DNA of 64,000 nt from Geojedonia litorea (GTDB lineage Bacteria > Bacteroidota > Bacteroidia > Flavobacteriales > Flavobacteriaceae), in NCBI RefSeq assembly GCF_042654525.1, contig NZ_JBHSGP010000007.1, forward strand, positions 124,001 to 188,000, read 5' to 3'. The notes below the pieces were generated by a model that searched no databases, was not told where the DNA came from, and saw only the letters and a list, made by a program, of their open reading frames with translations. Within the stretch, counting starts at the first letter, position 1, and the number at the start of each line of letters is the position of its first letter. The position numbers were made by a program, and so were the translations under genes. Positions 50,544-60,625 of this stretch are shown in pieces.

Positions 50544-51233
50544 ATGGCAAGAATAACAAAAAAGCAAAAAGAAGCAAGAGCAAAAGTTGAAAAAAATAAA
50601 CTTTATTCTCTTGAGGAAGCTTCAGCTTTAGTAAAAGAAATTTCTTTTACAAAGTTTGATGCATCAGTTGATTTGGCTGTACGCCTTGGAGTTGATCCAC
50701 GTAAAGCCAATCAAATGGTTAGAGGTGTTGTTTCCCTTCCACATGGAACAGGAAAAGACATGAAGGTTTTAGCTTTAGTTACACCCGATAAAGAAGCAGA
50801 AGCTAAAGAAGCTGGAGCTGATTATGTAGGTTTAGACGAGTACCTTGAAAAAATAAAAAATGGATGGACAGATGTTGATGTAATCATCACTATGCCAGCT
50901 ATCATGGGTAAATTAGGCCCTTTAGGACGTGTTTTAGGTCCAAGAGGTTTAATGCCAAACCCAAAAACAGGTACTGTAACAATGGATGTAGCGAAAGCTG
51001 TAGCCGAAGTTAAAGCAGGTAAAATTGACTTTAAAGTTGACAAAACAGGAATTGTACATGCTCCAATAGGTAAAGCATCCTTTGATGCAGAAAAACTAGT
51101 TGGCAATGCACATGAATTGTTAACAACACTAATGAAGTTGAAACCAACAGCTGCTAAAGGTACTTATGTAAAAAGTATTTACATGTCTAGTACTATGAGT
51201 CCAAGTATATCCATAGATACTAAAATTAATTAG
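50544..51233 (+). CDS. rplA: 50S ribosomal protein uL1
   Basis: 229 residues. SFTKFDASVDLAVRLGVDPRKANQMVRGVVSLPHGTGK, GKLGPLGRVLGPRGLMPNPKTGTVT and DFKVDKTGIVHAPIGKASF are the uL1 core. It builds the L1 stalk at the E site and in many bacteria represses its own operon. The gap to rplJ is only 18 bases, so there is no room for an L10-type leader there. Part of rplKAJL. Confidence 0.98.
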   Translation: MARITKKQKEARAKVEKNKLYSLEEASALVKEISFTKFDASVDLAVRLGVDPRKANQMVRGVVSLPHGTGKDMKVLALVTPDKEAEAKEAGADYVGLDEYLEKIKNGWTDVDVIITMPAIMGKLGPLGRVLGPRGLMPNPKTGTVTMDVAKAVAEVKAGKIDFKVDKTGIVHAPIGKASFDAEKLVGNAHELLTTLMKLKPTAAKGTYVKSIYMSSTMSPSISIDTKIN

Positions 51234-51251
51234 TAGTTAAACTTTAATATT

Positions 51252-51773
51252 ATGACAAGAGAAGAAAAATCACAAGTTATTGAAGAGTTGACTGCTCAAT
51301 TAGCAGATAATACAAATATCTATTTAGCAGATATATCTGGATTAAACGCAGGAAACACTTCAGATCTACGTCGTGCATGTTTCAAAGCAAACATAAGATT
51401 GGCTGTAGTTAAAAATACATTATTAGTAAAAGCTATGGAAGCTTCTGAAAAAGATTTCGGAAATCTTCCAACTATATTAAAAGGTAATACCTCTGTAATG
51501 TATTCTGAAACTGGAAATGCTCCAGCAAAAGTAATTAAAGCTTTCCGTAAAAAATCTGATAGGCCTTTGCTTAAAGGAGCTTTTATTGAAGAAGCAATTT
51601 ACATTGGTGATGAGCAATTAGATGCACTAGTTGATATCAAATCTAGAGAAGAGTTAATTGGAGATGTAATAGCATTATTACAATCACCAGCTAAGAACGT
51701 TGTTTCTGCTCTTAAATCTGGAGGAGGAAAACTAGCAGGGATCCTTAAAACCTTATCCGAAAAAGAAGGATAA
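51252..51773 (+). CDS. rplJ: 50S ribosomal protein uL10
   Basis: 173 residues: MTREEKSQVIEELTAQLADNTNIYLADISGLNAGNTSDLRRACFKANIRLAVVKNTLLVKAM at the start, and a C-terminal helix that carries the bL12 dimers (ALKSGGGKLAGILKTLSEKEG). It anchors the stalk to 23S rRNA. rplL follows after 59 bases. No separate promoter or terminator is seen between them. Confidence 0.97.
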   Translation: MTREEKSQVIEELTAQLADNTNIYLADISGLNAGNTSDLRRACFKANIRLAVVKNTLLVKAMEASEKDFGNLPTILKGNTSVMYSETGNAPAKVIKAFRKKSDRPLLKGAFIEEAIYIGDEQLDALVDIKSREELIGDVIALLQSPAKNVVSALKSGGGKLAGILKTLSEKEG

Positions 51774-51832
51774 ACACAAATAAGTACGCACTTAAACAAA
51801 TTATATTTTTAAAATTATTAAAACGATAGAAA

Positions 51833-52210
51833 ATGGCAGATTTAAAAGATTTCGCAGAACAATTAGTTAATTTAACAGTAAAAGAAGTTAACGAATTAGC
51901 TACAATATTAAAAGAAGAGTATGGCATTGAGCCAGCTGCTGCTGCTGTTGCAGTTGCTGCAGGTGGTGGTGCTGACGCTGGTGATGCAGCTGAAGAAAAG
52001 TCAGAATTTGACGTAGTTCTTAAAGCCGCTGGTGGTTCTAAATTAGCAGTAGTAAAATTAGTTAAAGAATTAACTGGTTTAGGTCTAAAAGAAGCTAAAG
52101 AATTAGTAGACAATGCACCTAGCAACATCAAAGAAGGTGTTTCTAAAGAAGAAGCAGAAGGTTTAAAAGCATCATTAGAAGAGGCTGGAGCTGAAGTTGA
52201 GCTTAAGTAA
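51833..52210 (+). CDS. rplL: 50S ribosomal protein bL12
   Basis: 125 residues. N-terminal dimerisation domain (1-30), an Ala/Gly-rich hinge (about 34-55), and the factor-binding C-terminal domain (EKSEFDVVLKAAGGSKLAVVKLVKELTGLGLKEAKELVDNAP...). It recruits translational GTPases to the ribosome. A very stable hairpin lies 22 bases after its stop and before rpoB. Confidence 0.98.
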   Translation: MADLKDFAEQLVNLTVKEVNELATILKEEYGIEPAAAAVAVAAGGGADAGDAAEEKSEFDVVLKAAGGSKLAVVKLVKELTGLGLKEAKELVDNAPSNIKEGVSKEEAEGLKASLEEAGAEVELK

Positions 52211-52232
52211 GTTCAACAAACCTACAAATTTT

Positions 52233-52270
52233 GGTTTAGGTCTTCCAAGTTAATTGGAATGACCTAAACC
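52233..52270 (+). promoter_or_regulatory. rplL-rpoB intergenic hairpin (attenuator or processing site)
   Basis: GGTTTAGGTC (52233-52242) pairs with GACCTAAACC (52261-52270), and TTCCAA (52243-52248) with TTGGAA (52254-52259). That is a 16-bp stem with one bulged T and loop GTTAA. Only CTTTTG follows, so it would act as a leaky attenuator or an RNase III-type site. Confidence 0.7.
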
Positions 52271-52334
52271 CTTTTGTGTATATAAAATGTACATAAAAAA
52301 ACAACTATTTTTTTAATCAAAATCTCGTTCATCG

Positions 52335-55300
52335 ATGTTAGCAAAAACAGCTGAAAGATTAAATTTCTCCTCTATAGTAAACAGAACTGATTATCCAGAT
52401 TTCTTGGATATTCAAATCAAATCCTTTCAGGATTTTTTCCAATTAGAGACTAAATCAGAACAAAGAGGTAATGAAGGCCTATATAATACCTTCATGGAAA
52501 ACTTCCCTATAACAGACACAAGAAATCAGTTTGTTTTGGAGTTTTTGGATTATTTTATTGATCCCCCAAGATATACCATTGAAGAGTGTATAGAAAGAGG
52601 TCTAACTTATAGTGTGCCGTTAAAAGCAAGGTTAAAACTTTACTGTACTGACCCTGAACATGAAGATTTCGAAACCATAGTTCAAGATGTGTATTTAGGA
52701 ACCATTCCTTACATGACTCCTAGTGGAACTTTCGTTATCAATGGTGCAGAGCGTGTTGTAGTTTCTCAATTACACAGATCACCTGGAGTATTCTTCAGTC
52801 AATCCTTCCACGCCAATGGTACCAAGTTGTATTCAGCCAGAGTTATTCCTTTTAAAGGATCTTGGATTGAGTTCGCAACAGATATCAATAGCGTTATGTA
52901 TGCTTACATTGATAGAAAGAAAAAATTACCGGTAACTACATTGTTTAGAGCTATAGGCTTTGAACGTGATAAAGATATTCTTGAAATTTTTGACCTTGCT
53001 GAAGAAGTAAAAGTGTCAAAAGCCGGATTGAAAAAAGTACTTGGTCGTAAATTAGCGGCGCGTGTACTTAATACGTGGCATGAAGATTTCGTAGATGAAG
53101 ATACTGGAGAGGTAGTATCTATCGAGCGTAACGAAATTGTATTAGATCGTGACACGATTATTGATAAAGATAATATCGAGGAAATCCTTGAGGCGGATGT
53201 GAAAACTATTCTTTTACATAAAGAAAGCGCACAACAAGGAGATTACGCCATTATACATAATACGCTTCAAAAAGATCCAACAAACTCTGAAAAAGAAGCT
53301 GTAGAACATATTTACCGTCAACTACGTAATGCCGAGCCACCGGATGAGGAAACAGCACGTGGTATTATTGACAAATTATTCTTTTCTGACCAACGTTACT
53401 CACTGGGTGAAGTAGGTCGTTATAGAATGAACAAAAAATTAGGTCTTGATATTGGTATGGACAAGCAAGTGCTTACTAAAGAAGATATCATTACCATCAT
53501 TAAATATTTAATAGAACTTATCAACTCTAAAGCAGAGATTGATGATATTGATCACTTATCTAACCGTCGTGTACGTACTGTTGGTGAGCAATTATCATCT
53601 CAATTTGGTGTTGGTTTAGCTCGTATGGCACGTACTATTCGTGAGCGTATGAACGTTCGTGATAATGAGGTGTTTACGCCAATAGATTTGATTAATGCGA
53701 AGACCTTGTCTTCAGTTATTAATTCATTCTTTGGAACAAATCAGTTATCTCAATTTATGGATCAAACCAATCCATTAGCAGAGATTACACACAAACGTCG
53801 TTTATCGGCTCTTGGACCAGGTGGTTTATCTCGTGAAAGAGCAGGATTTGAGGTTCGTGACGTTCACTATACGCATTATGGTCGTTTATGTCCAATTGAA
53901 ACTCCAGAGGGACCAAACATTGGTTTGATTTCTTCACTTTCAGTTTATGCTAAAGTAAACGGAATGGGCTTCATTGAAACGCCATATAGAAAAGTTGAAA
54001 ATGGAGTAGTGGACATTAAAAATGCACCTACTTATTTAAGTGCTGAAGAAGAAGAAGATTTACTTATTGCTCAAGCCAATGTTAAAGTGGATGAGAATGG
54101 TAAAATATTTGACGAAAAAATTATTGCTCGTCAAGAAGGTGATTTCCCTGTAATTGATCCAGCAAATGCTAATTATACTGATGTTGCTCCTAACCAAGTA
54201 GCATCTATTTCAGCATCGTTGATTCCATTTTTGGAACATGATGATGCTAACCGTGCTTTGATGGGATCTAACATGATGCGTCAGGCTGTACCATTATTGC
54301 GTCCTCAGGCTCCTATTGTGGGAACTGGATTAGAACGTCAAGTGGCTTCAGATTCAAGAGTATTGATTAATGCAGAAGGTGATGGTGTTGTTGAGTATGT
54401 TGATGCTAATGAAATCATTATCAAATATGAGCGTACTGAAGAAGAAGCTATGGTGAGCTTTGATAGCGATACCAAATCTTATCCTTTAGTAAAATTCAGA
54501 AAGACCAACCAAGGTACTTCTATTAACCTTAAACCAATTGTGGTAAAAGGTGATAAAGTAACTAAAGGTCAGGTGCTTTGTGAAGGATACGCAACTGAAA
54601 ATGGAGAATTGGCACTTGGTAGAAATATGAAAGTGGCCTTCATGCCTTGGAAAGGATACAACTTTGAGGATGCTATCGTAATTTCTGAAAAAGTGGTGCG
54701 TGATGATATTTTCACCTCTATCCATATTGATGAGTATTCATTAGAAGTTCGAGATACTAAATTAGGTAATGAAGAGCTAACAAATGATATTCCTAACGTT
54801 TCTGAAGAAGCTACTAAAGACTTGGATGAAAACGGTATGATCCGTATTGGTGCTGAAATTAAGCCGGGAGATATTTTAATCGGTAAAATTACACCAAAAG
54901 GAGAAAGTGATCCAACTCCTGAAGAAAAGCTTTTAAGAGCAATCTTTGGAGATAAAGCAGGTGATGTTAAAGATGCTTCATTGAAAGCATCACCTTCATT
55001 ACATGGTGTAGTTATCGACAAGAAGTTATTCTCTAGAGCAATTAAAGACAAACGCAAGAGAGCAAAAGATAAAGAAGATATTGATGCTTTAGAAACTGTT
55101 TATTATAGAAAATTTGATGAACTAAAAGATATTTTAGTTGAAAAATTATTCGCAATTGTAAACGGAAAAACGGCTCAAGGTATCTTTAATGATCTAGGAG
55201 AAGAAATCATTCCTAAAGGAAAGAAATATACTCTTAAAATGTTAAATGCTGTTGATGATTATACACATTTAACATCAGGAACATGGACAACCGATGACCA

Positions 55301-56147
55301 TACTAATGCGCTTATTGCTGATTTAATCCACAATTACAAGATTAAAGAAAATGATTTGCAAGGGTCATTGCGTCGTGAGAAATTCACCATTTCTGTTGGG
55401 GATGAATTACCTGCAGGAATTATCAAATTAGCTAAAGTATACGTTGCTAAAAAACGTAAACTAAAAGTTGGTGATAAAATGGCTGGTCGTCACGGTAACA
55501 AAGGTATCGTTGCACGTATTGTGCGTCAAGAAGATATGCCATTCTTAGAAGATGGAACTCCTGTTGATATCGTATTAAACCCGCTTGGTGTACCATCTCG
55601 TATGAACATTGGTCAGATTTATGAAACCGTACTTGGATGGGCTGGTCAAAAATTAGGACGCACTTATGCAACTCCTATTTTTGATGGCGCAACTTTAGAT
55701 CAAATAAATGAGTTTACTGACGAAGCTGGAATTCCACGATTTGGTCATACTTATTTATATGATGGTGGTACAGGAGATCGTTTTGATCAACCTGCTACTG
55801 TTGGTGTGATTTATATGTTGAAACTAGGACATATGGTTGACGATAAAATGCACTCACGTTCAATCGGACCTTACTCATTGATTACGCAACAACCTCTTGG
55901 TGGTAAAGCACAGTTTGGTGGACAGCGTTTTGGAGAGATGGAAGTTTGGGCACTTGAAGCTTATGGCGCATCGGCTACACTTCGTGAAATCTTAACAGTG
56001 AAGTCTGATGATGTTATTGGTAGAGCTAAAACTTACGAAGCTATCGTAAAAGGAGAACCAATGCCAGAACCAGGATTGCCTGAATCATTCAATGTATTGA
56101 TGCATGAATTAAAAGGTTTAGGATTAGATATTAGATTAGAAGAATAA
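52335..56147 (+). CDS. rpoB: RNA polymerase beta subunit
   Basis: 1270 residues, normal for Bacteroidota. It carries the rifampicin-region sequence FFGTNQLSQFMDQTNPLAEITHKRRLSALGPGGLSRERAGFEVRDVH in its middle. Also present are MPWKGYNFEDAIVISE, the late KLKVGDKMAGRHGNKGIVARI (catalytic-site lysines), and the C-terminal GKAQFGGQRFGEMEVWALEAYGA. No frameshift was seen. The start ATG 52335 follows a 124-base gap holding the hairpin. An 87-base gap with a perfect inverted repeat separates it from rpoC. Confidence 0.99.
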   Translation: MLAKTAERLNFSSIVNRTDYPDFLDIQIKSFQDFFQLETKSEQRGNEGLYNTFMENFPITDTRNQFVLEFLDYFIDPPRYTIEECIERGLTYSVPLKARLKLYCTDPEHEDFETIVQDVYLGTIPYMTPSGTFVINGAERVVVSQLHRSPGVFFSQSFHANGTKLYSARVIPFKGSWIEFATDINSVMYAYIDRKKKLPVTTLFRAIGFERDKDILEIFDLAEEVKVSKAGLKKVLGRKLAARVLNTWHEDFVDEDTGEVVSIERNEIVLDRDTIIDKDNIEEILEADVKTILLHKESAQQGDYAIIHNTLQKDPTNSEKEAVEHIYRQLRNAEPPDEETARGIIDKLFFSDQRYSLGEVGRYRMNKKLGLDIGMDKQVLTKEDIITIIKYLIELINSKAEIDDIDHLSNRRVRTVGEQLSSQFGVGLARMARTIRERMNVRDNEVFTPIDLINAKTLSSVINSFFGTNQLSQFMDQTNPLAEITHKRRLSALGPGGLSRERAGFEVRDVHYTHYGRLCPIETPEGPNIGLISSLSVYAKVNGMGFIETPYRKVENGVVDIKNAPTYLSAEEEEDLLIAQANVKVDENGKIFDEKIIARQEGDFPVIDPANANYTDVAPNQVASISASLIPFLEHDDANRALMGSNMMRQAVPLLRPQAPIVGTGLERQVASDSRVLINAEGDGVVEYVDANEIIIKYERTEEEAMVSFDSDTKSYPLVKFRKTNQGTSINLKPIVVKGDKVTKGQVLCEGYATENGELALGRNMKVAFMPWKGYNFEDAIVISEKVVRDDIFTSIHIDEYSLEVRDTKLGNEELTNDIPNVSEEATKDLDENGMIRIGAEIKPGDILIGKITPKGESDPTPEEKLLRAIFGDKAGDVKDASLKASPSLHGVVIDKKLFSRAIKDKRKRAKDKEDIDALETVYYRKFDELKDILVEKLFAIVNGKTAQGIFNDLGEEIIPKGKKYTLKMLNAVDDYTHLTSGTWTTDDHTNALIADLIHNYKIKENDLQGSLRREKFTISVGDELPAGIIKLAKVYVAKKRKLKVGDKMAGRHGNKGIVARIVRQEDMPFLEDGTPVDIVLNPLGVPSRMNIGQIYETVLGWAGQKLGRTYATPIFDGATLDQINEFTDEAGIPRFGHTYLYDGGTGDRFDQPATVGVIYMLKLGHMVDDKMHSRSIGPYSLITQQPLGGKAQFGGQRFGEMEVWALEAYGASATLREILTVKSDDVIGRAKTYEAIVKGEPMPEPGLPESFNVLMHELKGLGLDIRLEE

Positions 56148-56166
56148 ATTTAAGGAAGCAGTTCAC

Positions 56167-56224
56167 AGTCTTCAGTTAGCAGTACTATTTGCAACTAAAG
56201 ACTGAAGACTGCTAACTGAAGACT
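56167..56224. repeat. Perfect 17-bp inverted repeat between rpoB and rpoC
   Basis: AGTCTTCAGTTAGCAGT (56167-56183) and its exact complement ACTGCTAACTGAAGACT (56208-56224) flank a 24-nt loop. ACTGAAGACT also occurs inside (56201-56210), so the left arm can pair in two ways. No T tract follows. It fits a family-type interspersed repeat inserted in the operon. Confidence 0.8.
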
Positions 56225-56234
56225 ATAAAGTATT

Positions 56235-59200
56235 ATGGCAAGAAAACAAGATAAGAATACAGTACAGAGATTTAATAAAATCTCAATTGGTTTGGCCTCT
56301 CCAGAGTCTGTTTTGGCTGCGTCTCGCGGTGAAGTCCTAAAACCAGAAACTATTAATTATCGAACTCATAAACCAGAAAGAGATGGTTTATTCTGTGAGC
56401 GTATTTTTGGTCCTGTGAAGGATTTTGAATGTGCTTGTGGAAAATATAAAAGAATACGTTACAAAGGTATAGTTTGTGACCGCTGTGGTGTTGAAGTTAC
56501 TGAAAAGAAAGTACGTAGAGACCGTGTTGGGCATATCAACCTTGTTGTGCCTGTTGCACATATATGGTATTTCCGTTCGTTACCTAACAAAATTGGGTAC
56601 TTATTAGGACTACCATCTAAACGATTAGACATGATTATTTACTACGAACGTTATGTAGTAATTCAACCAGGTTTAGCAAAAAATGTTGATGGCGAGCCGT
56701 TGCAAAAAATGGATTTCTTAACAGAAGAAGAATATTTAAACATTCTTGAGTCACTTCCACAAGAAAATCAGTATTTGGATGATCACGATCCAAATAAATT
56801 CATCGCAAAAATGGGAGCTGAATGCTTGATAGATTTGCTTTCAAGAATTGATTTGAATGAATTGTCATATGATTTACGTCATAAAGCAAATACCGAAACC
56901 TCTAAGCAACGTAAAACAGAGGCCTTAAAACGTCTGCAAGTTGTTGAAGCGTTTAGAGATTCAAATGCCAATCGCGAAAATAAGCCAGAGTGGATGATCA
57001 TGAAGGCTATTCCAATCATTCCACCAGAATTAAGACCTTTGGTGCCTTTAGATGGTGGGCGTTTTGCGACTTCAGATTTAAATGATTTATATCGTCGAGT
57101 TATTATTCGTAACAATCGTTTGAAGCGTTTGGTTGAAATCAAAGCTCCAGAAGTAATTTTACGTAATGAGAAGCGTATGTTGCAAGAATCAGTAGATTCA
57201 TTATTTGACAACACACGTAAAGCATCTGCTGTAAAAACAGATTCTAACAGACCATTAAAATCATTATCAGATTCATTAAAAGGAAAACAAGGACGTTTTC
57301 GTCAAAACCTTTTAGGTAAACGTGTAGATTATTCAGCACGTTCGGTAATTGTCGTTGGACCAGAATTAAAATTATTTGAATGCGGATTGCCAAAAAACAT
57401 GGCAGCAGAGCTTTACAAACCATTTATTATCAGAAAACTGATTGAAAGAGGTATTGTAAAAACTGTAAAATCTGCAAAGAAAATTATAGATAGAAAAGAA
57501 CCAGTTGTTTGGGATATTTTAGAAAACGTTTTAAAAGGACATCCAGTACTTTTAAATCGTGCTCCTACGCTTCACAGACTTGGTATACAAGCTTTTCAGC
57601 CTAAATTAATAGAAGGTAAAGCTATCCAGTTGCACCCATTGGTATGTACTGCATTTAACGCAGATTTCGATGGTGACCAAATGGCGGTGCATTTACCATT
57701 AGGCCCAGAAGCAATCTTAGAAGCACAACTATTAATGTTGGCTTCGCATAATATTTTAAATCCAGCTAATGGATCTCCAGTAACTGTACCATCTCAAGAT
57801 ATGGTTCTTGGTCTATATTATATGACCAAGCTACGTAAATCTACTGATGAGGTTAAAGTTAAAGGAGAAGGCTTAACATTCTATTCTCCAGATGAGGTAA
57901 CTATTGCTTACAATGAGAAGAAAGTAGAATTAAATGCCGGAATAAAAGTTAGAACCAAGGATTTCAATGAAAATGGAGAGTTAACTACCCAAATTATTGA
58001 AACTACAGTTGGTCGTGTCTTATTTAATGAGAAAGTGCCAGAAGCGGCAGGTTACATTAATCAGGTTCTTACCAAAAAATCTTTAAGAGATATTATTGGT
58101 AACATTTTGAAAGTAACCAGTGTTCCTGAAACAGCAGCATTCCTTGATGAAATTAAAACTCTAGGATATAAGTTTGCATTTCAAGGTGGTTTATCATTTA
58201 GTTTAGGTGATATTATTATCCCACCAGAAAAACAAAGTATGATCGATAAAGCTAATACTTTAGTTGATGGTATTATGGGTAACTATAATATGGGATTGAT
58301 AACCAATAATGAACGCTATAACCAAGTTATTGATATTTGGACATCTACCAATGCCGAGTTGACCGAGTTGTCAATGAAGCGTATCCGTGAAGATCAACAA
58401 GGATTTAACTCTGTGTATATGATGCTTGATTCTGGAGCTCGTGGATCTAAAGAACAGATTCGTCAGCTTACAGGAATGCGTGGTTTAATGGCCAAGCCTA
58501 AAAAATCAAACGCAGGAGGTGGTGAAATTATTGAGAACCCTATTCTTTCTAATTTTAAGGAAGGTCTTTCAATTTTGGAATACTTTATCTCAACCCACGG
58601 TGCTCGTAAAGGTCTTGCCGATACCGCACTTAAAACTGCCGATGCGGGTTACTTAACCCGTCGTTTGGTTGATGTATCACAAGATGTTATTATCTATAGT
58701 GAAGATTGTGGAACGTTAAGAGGTATTGAAGTTTCTCCATTGAAGAAAAACGAAGAGATTATTGAAACTCTTGAAGATAGAATAGTAGGTAGAACTTCTC
58801 TTAATGATGTTTATGACCCATTAACTGAAGAATTATTGGTGAGTGCAGGTGAGCATATTAATGATGCTATTGCTAAACGTATTGAAGATTCTCCATTAGA
58901 GTCTATTGAAGTACGTTCTGCATTAACATGTGAAGCTAAACAAGGTATTTGTTCTAAGTGTTACGGCCGTAATTTAGCTACCGGTAAAATGGTTCAGAGA
59001 GGAGAAGCTGTTGGTGTTGTTGCTGCTCAGTCAATTGGAGAGCCAGGTACTCAGTTAACATTGCGTACATTCCACGTAGGTGGTATTGCTGGTAACATTT
59101 CCGAAGAAAATAAATTGATCGTTAAATTTGATGGTATAGCAGAGATCGAAGATCTTAAAACTGTTGAAAGTGCTGATGCAGAAGGCAAGAAAACACAAGT

Positions 59201-60536
59201 TGTAATTTCTAGAACTTCTGAATTGAAACTTGTCGATGAGAAAACAGGTATCACTTTGAGTACCAATAACATTCCTTATGGTTCATTCATTAATGTAAAA
59301 CCAGGGGATAAAGTTAAAAAAGGTGATGTTATTTGTTCATGGGATCCATATAATGGAGTAATTATTTCAGAATTTGCTGGTAAAGTAAAATATGAAAACA
59401 TTGAGCAAGGTATAACTTATCAAGTTGAAATCGATGAGCAAACAGGATTCCAAGAAAAAGTAATTTCTGAATCTAGAAACAAAAAGTTGATTCCAACGCT
59501 TCATATAGACGACGCTAAAGGAAATACTATACGTTCTTATAACTTACCGGTTGGAGCTCACTTAATGATTGATGACGGTGAAAAGATTAGTGTAGGAAAA
59601 GTTTTGGTTAAAATTCCACGTAAATCAGCTAAAGCTGGAGATATTACTGGAGGTTTACCACGTGTTACCGAGTTATTCGAAGCGCGTAATCCTTCTAACC
59701 CTGCGGTTGTAAGTGAGATTGACGGTGTAGTTTCTTTTGGAAAAATTAAAAGAGGTAACCGTGAGATTATCATAGAATCTAAATTAGGAGAGGTTAAAAA
59801 ATATCTTGTAAAATTATCTAATCAAATTCTTGTTCAAGAAAACGATTATGTAAAAGCAGGAATGCCTCTATCTGACGGTTCTGTGACTCCAGATGATATC
59901 TTGAATATTAAAGGCCCATCTGCGGTACAGCAATATTTAGTAAACGAAGTACAAGAAGTATATCGTTTACAAGGTGTGAAAATTAACGATAAGCACTTTG
60001 AAGTTGTTGTTAGGCAAATGATGCGTAAAGTACAGATTATTGATTCTGGAGATACAATATTCCTTGAAGACCAATTAGTTCACAAATCTGATTTCATTGA
60101 AGAAAACGATAAAATCTTTGGAATGAAGGTCATTGAAGATGCTGGAGATTCAGCTACGCTTAAACCAGGTCAGATCGTAACGATGCGCCAATTAAGAGAC
60201 GAGAATTCTATTTTACGTAGAGAAGATAAAAAATTGGCTGTGGCTAGAGATGCTCACCCAGCAACTGCAACACCAATTCTTCAAGGTATTACTAGAGCTT
60301 CATTACAGACGAAATCGTTTATTTCGGCTGCATCCTTCCAAGAGACTACAAAAGTACTTAACGAAGCAGCAGTAAATGCTAAAGTTGATGATCTTGAAGG
60401 TCTTAAGGAGAATGTAATTGTTGGGCATAGAATTCCAGCAGGAACAGGGGTAAGGCGTTATGAAAACATCATTGTAGGATCTAAAGAAGAATTCGACGAA
60501 ATGATGAAGGCTAAACAAGAAATGAATTATAACTAA
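56235..60536 (+). CDS. rpoC: RNA polymerase beta' subunit
   Basis: 1433 residues. N-terminal zinc site Cys66, Cys68, Cys81 and Cys84 (FECACGKYKRIRYKGIVCDRCG). The catalytic NADFDGDQMAVH is near residue 475. The second zinc site is near residue 900 (CEAKQGICSKCYGRNL). The bridge and trigger regions (GVVAAQSIGEPGTQLTLRTFH) and the C-terminal end EEFDEMMKAKQEMNYN are intact. The length shows the usual Bacteroidota insertions. It begins at ATG 56235, 10 bases after the inverted repeat. A T-less stem-loop follows its stop. Confidence 0.99.
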   Translation: MARKQDKNTVQRFNKISIGLASPESVLAASRGEVLKPETINYRTHKPERDGLFCERIFGPVKDFECACGKYKRIRYKGIVCDRCGVEVTEKKVRRDRVGHINLVVPVAHIWYFRSLPNKIGYLLGLPSKRLDMIIYYERYVVIQPGLAKNVDGEPLQKMDFLTEEEYLNILESLPQENQYLDDHDPNKFIAKMGAECLIDLLSRIDLNELSYDLRHKANTETSKQRKTEALKRLQVVEAFRDSNANRENKPEWMIMKAIPIIPPELRPLVPLDGGRFATSDLNDLYRRVIIRNNRLKRLVEIKAPEVILRNEKRMLQESVDSLFDNTRKASAVKTDSNRPLKSLSDSLKGKQGRFRQNLLGKRVDYSARSVIVVGPELKLFECGLPKNMAAELYKPFIIRKLIERGIVKTVKSAKKIIDRKEPVVWDILENVLKGHPVLLNRAPTLHRLGIQAFQPKLIEGKAIQLHPLVCTAFNADFDGDQMAVHLPLGPEAILEAQLLMLASHNILNPANGSPVTVPSQDMVLGLYYMTKLRKSTDEVKVKGEGLTFYSPDEVTIAYNEKKVELNAGIKVRTKDFNENGELTTQIIETTVGRVLFNEKVPEAAGYINQVLTKKSLRDIIGNILKVTSVPETAAFLDEIKTLGYKFAFQGGLSFSLGDIIIPPEKQSMIDKANTLVDGIMGNYNMGLITNNERYNQVIDIWTSTNAELTELSMKRIREDQQGFNSVYMMLDSGARGSKEQIRQLTGMRGLMAKPKKSNAGGGEIIENPILSNFKEGLSILEYFISTHGARKGLADTALKTADAGYLTRRLVDVSQDVIIYSEDCGTLRGIEVSPLKKNEEIIETLEDRIVGRTSLNDVYDPLTEELLVSAGEHINDAIAKRIEDSPLESIEVRSALTCEAKQGICSKCYGRNLATGKMVQRGEAVGVVAAQSIGEPGTQLTLRTFHVGGIAGNISEENKLIVKFDGIAEIEDLKTVESADAEGKKTQVVISRTSELKLVDEKTGITLSTNNIPYGSFINVKPGDKVKKGDVICSWDPYNGVIISEFAGKVKYENIEQGITYQVEIDEQTGFQEKVISESRNKKLIPTLHIDDAKGNTIRSYNLPVGAHLMIDDGEKISVGKVLVKIPRKSAKAGDITGGLPRVTELFEARNPSNPAVVSEIDGVVSFGKIKRGNREIIIESKLGEVKKYLVKLSNQILVQENDYVKAGMPLSDGSVTPDDILNIKGPSAVQQYLVNEVQEVYRLQGVKINDKHFEVVVRQMMRKVQIIDSGDTIFLEDQLVHKSDFIEENDKIFGMKVIEDAGDSATLKPGQIVTMRQLRDENSILRREDKKLAVARDAHPATATPILQGITRASLQTKSFISAASFQETTKVLNEAAVNAKVDDLEGLKENVIVGHRIPAGTGVRRYENIIVGSKEEFDEMMKAKQEMNYN

Positions 60537-60549
60537 ATAAGGTGAATAT

Positions 60550-60577
60550 GGTTTCACTTCTTTATTGGAGTGAAACC
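60550..60577 (+). other. Stem-loop after rpoC
   Basis: GGTTTCACTTC (60550-60560) pairs with GGAGTGAAACC (60567-60577), 11 bp including one G-U, loop TTTATT. No T run follows, so termination would be weak; mRNA 3'-end protection or partial read-through into the DUF3467 gene is likely. Confidence 0.6.
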
Positions 60578-60625
60578 AGAACCTGATTTAATTTAAAGTT
60601 GATTCAAAATTTAATAAAGGAAACC

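Noticed and set aside
51234..51251. L10-type ribosomal leader before rplJ
   Set aside because: Only 18 bases separate rplA and rplJ, too short for the L10 leader fold.
54569..55057. Long antisense frame inside rpoB (162 residues)
   Set aside because: Sense frame is a clear rpoB; the antisense product is Ser-rich, matches no family, and arises from codon bias.
56879..57214. Antisense frame inside rpoC (111 residues)
   Set aside because: Overlaps the essential rpoC sense frame fully; no independent support.
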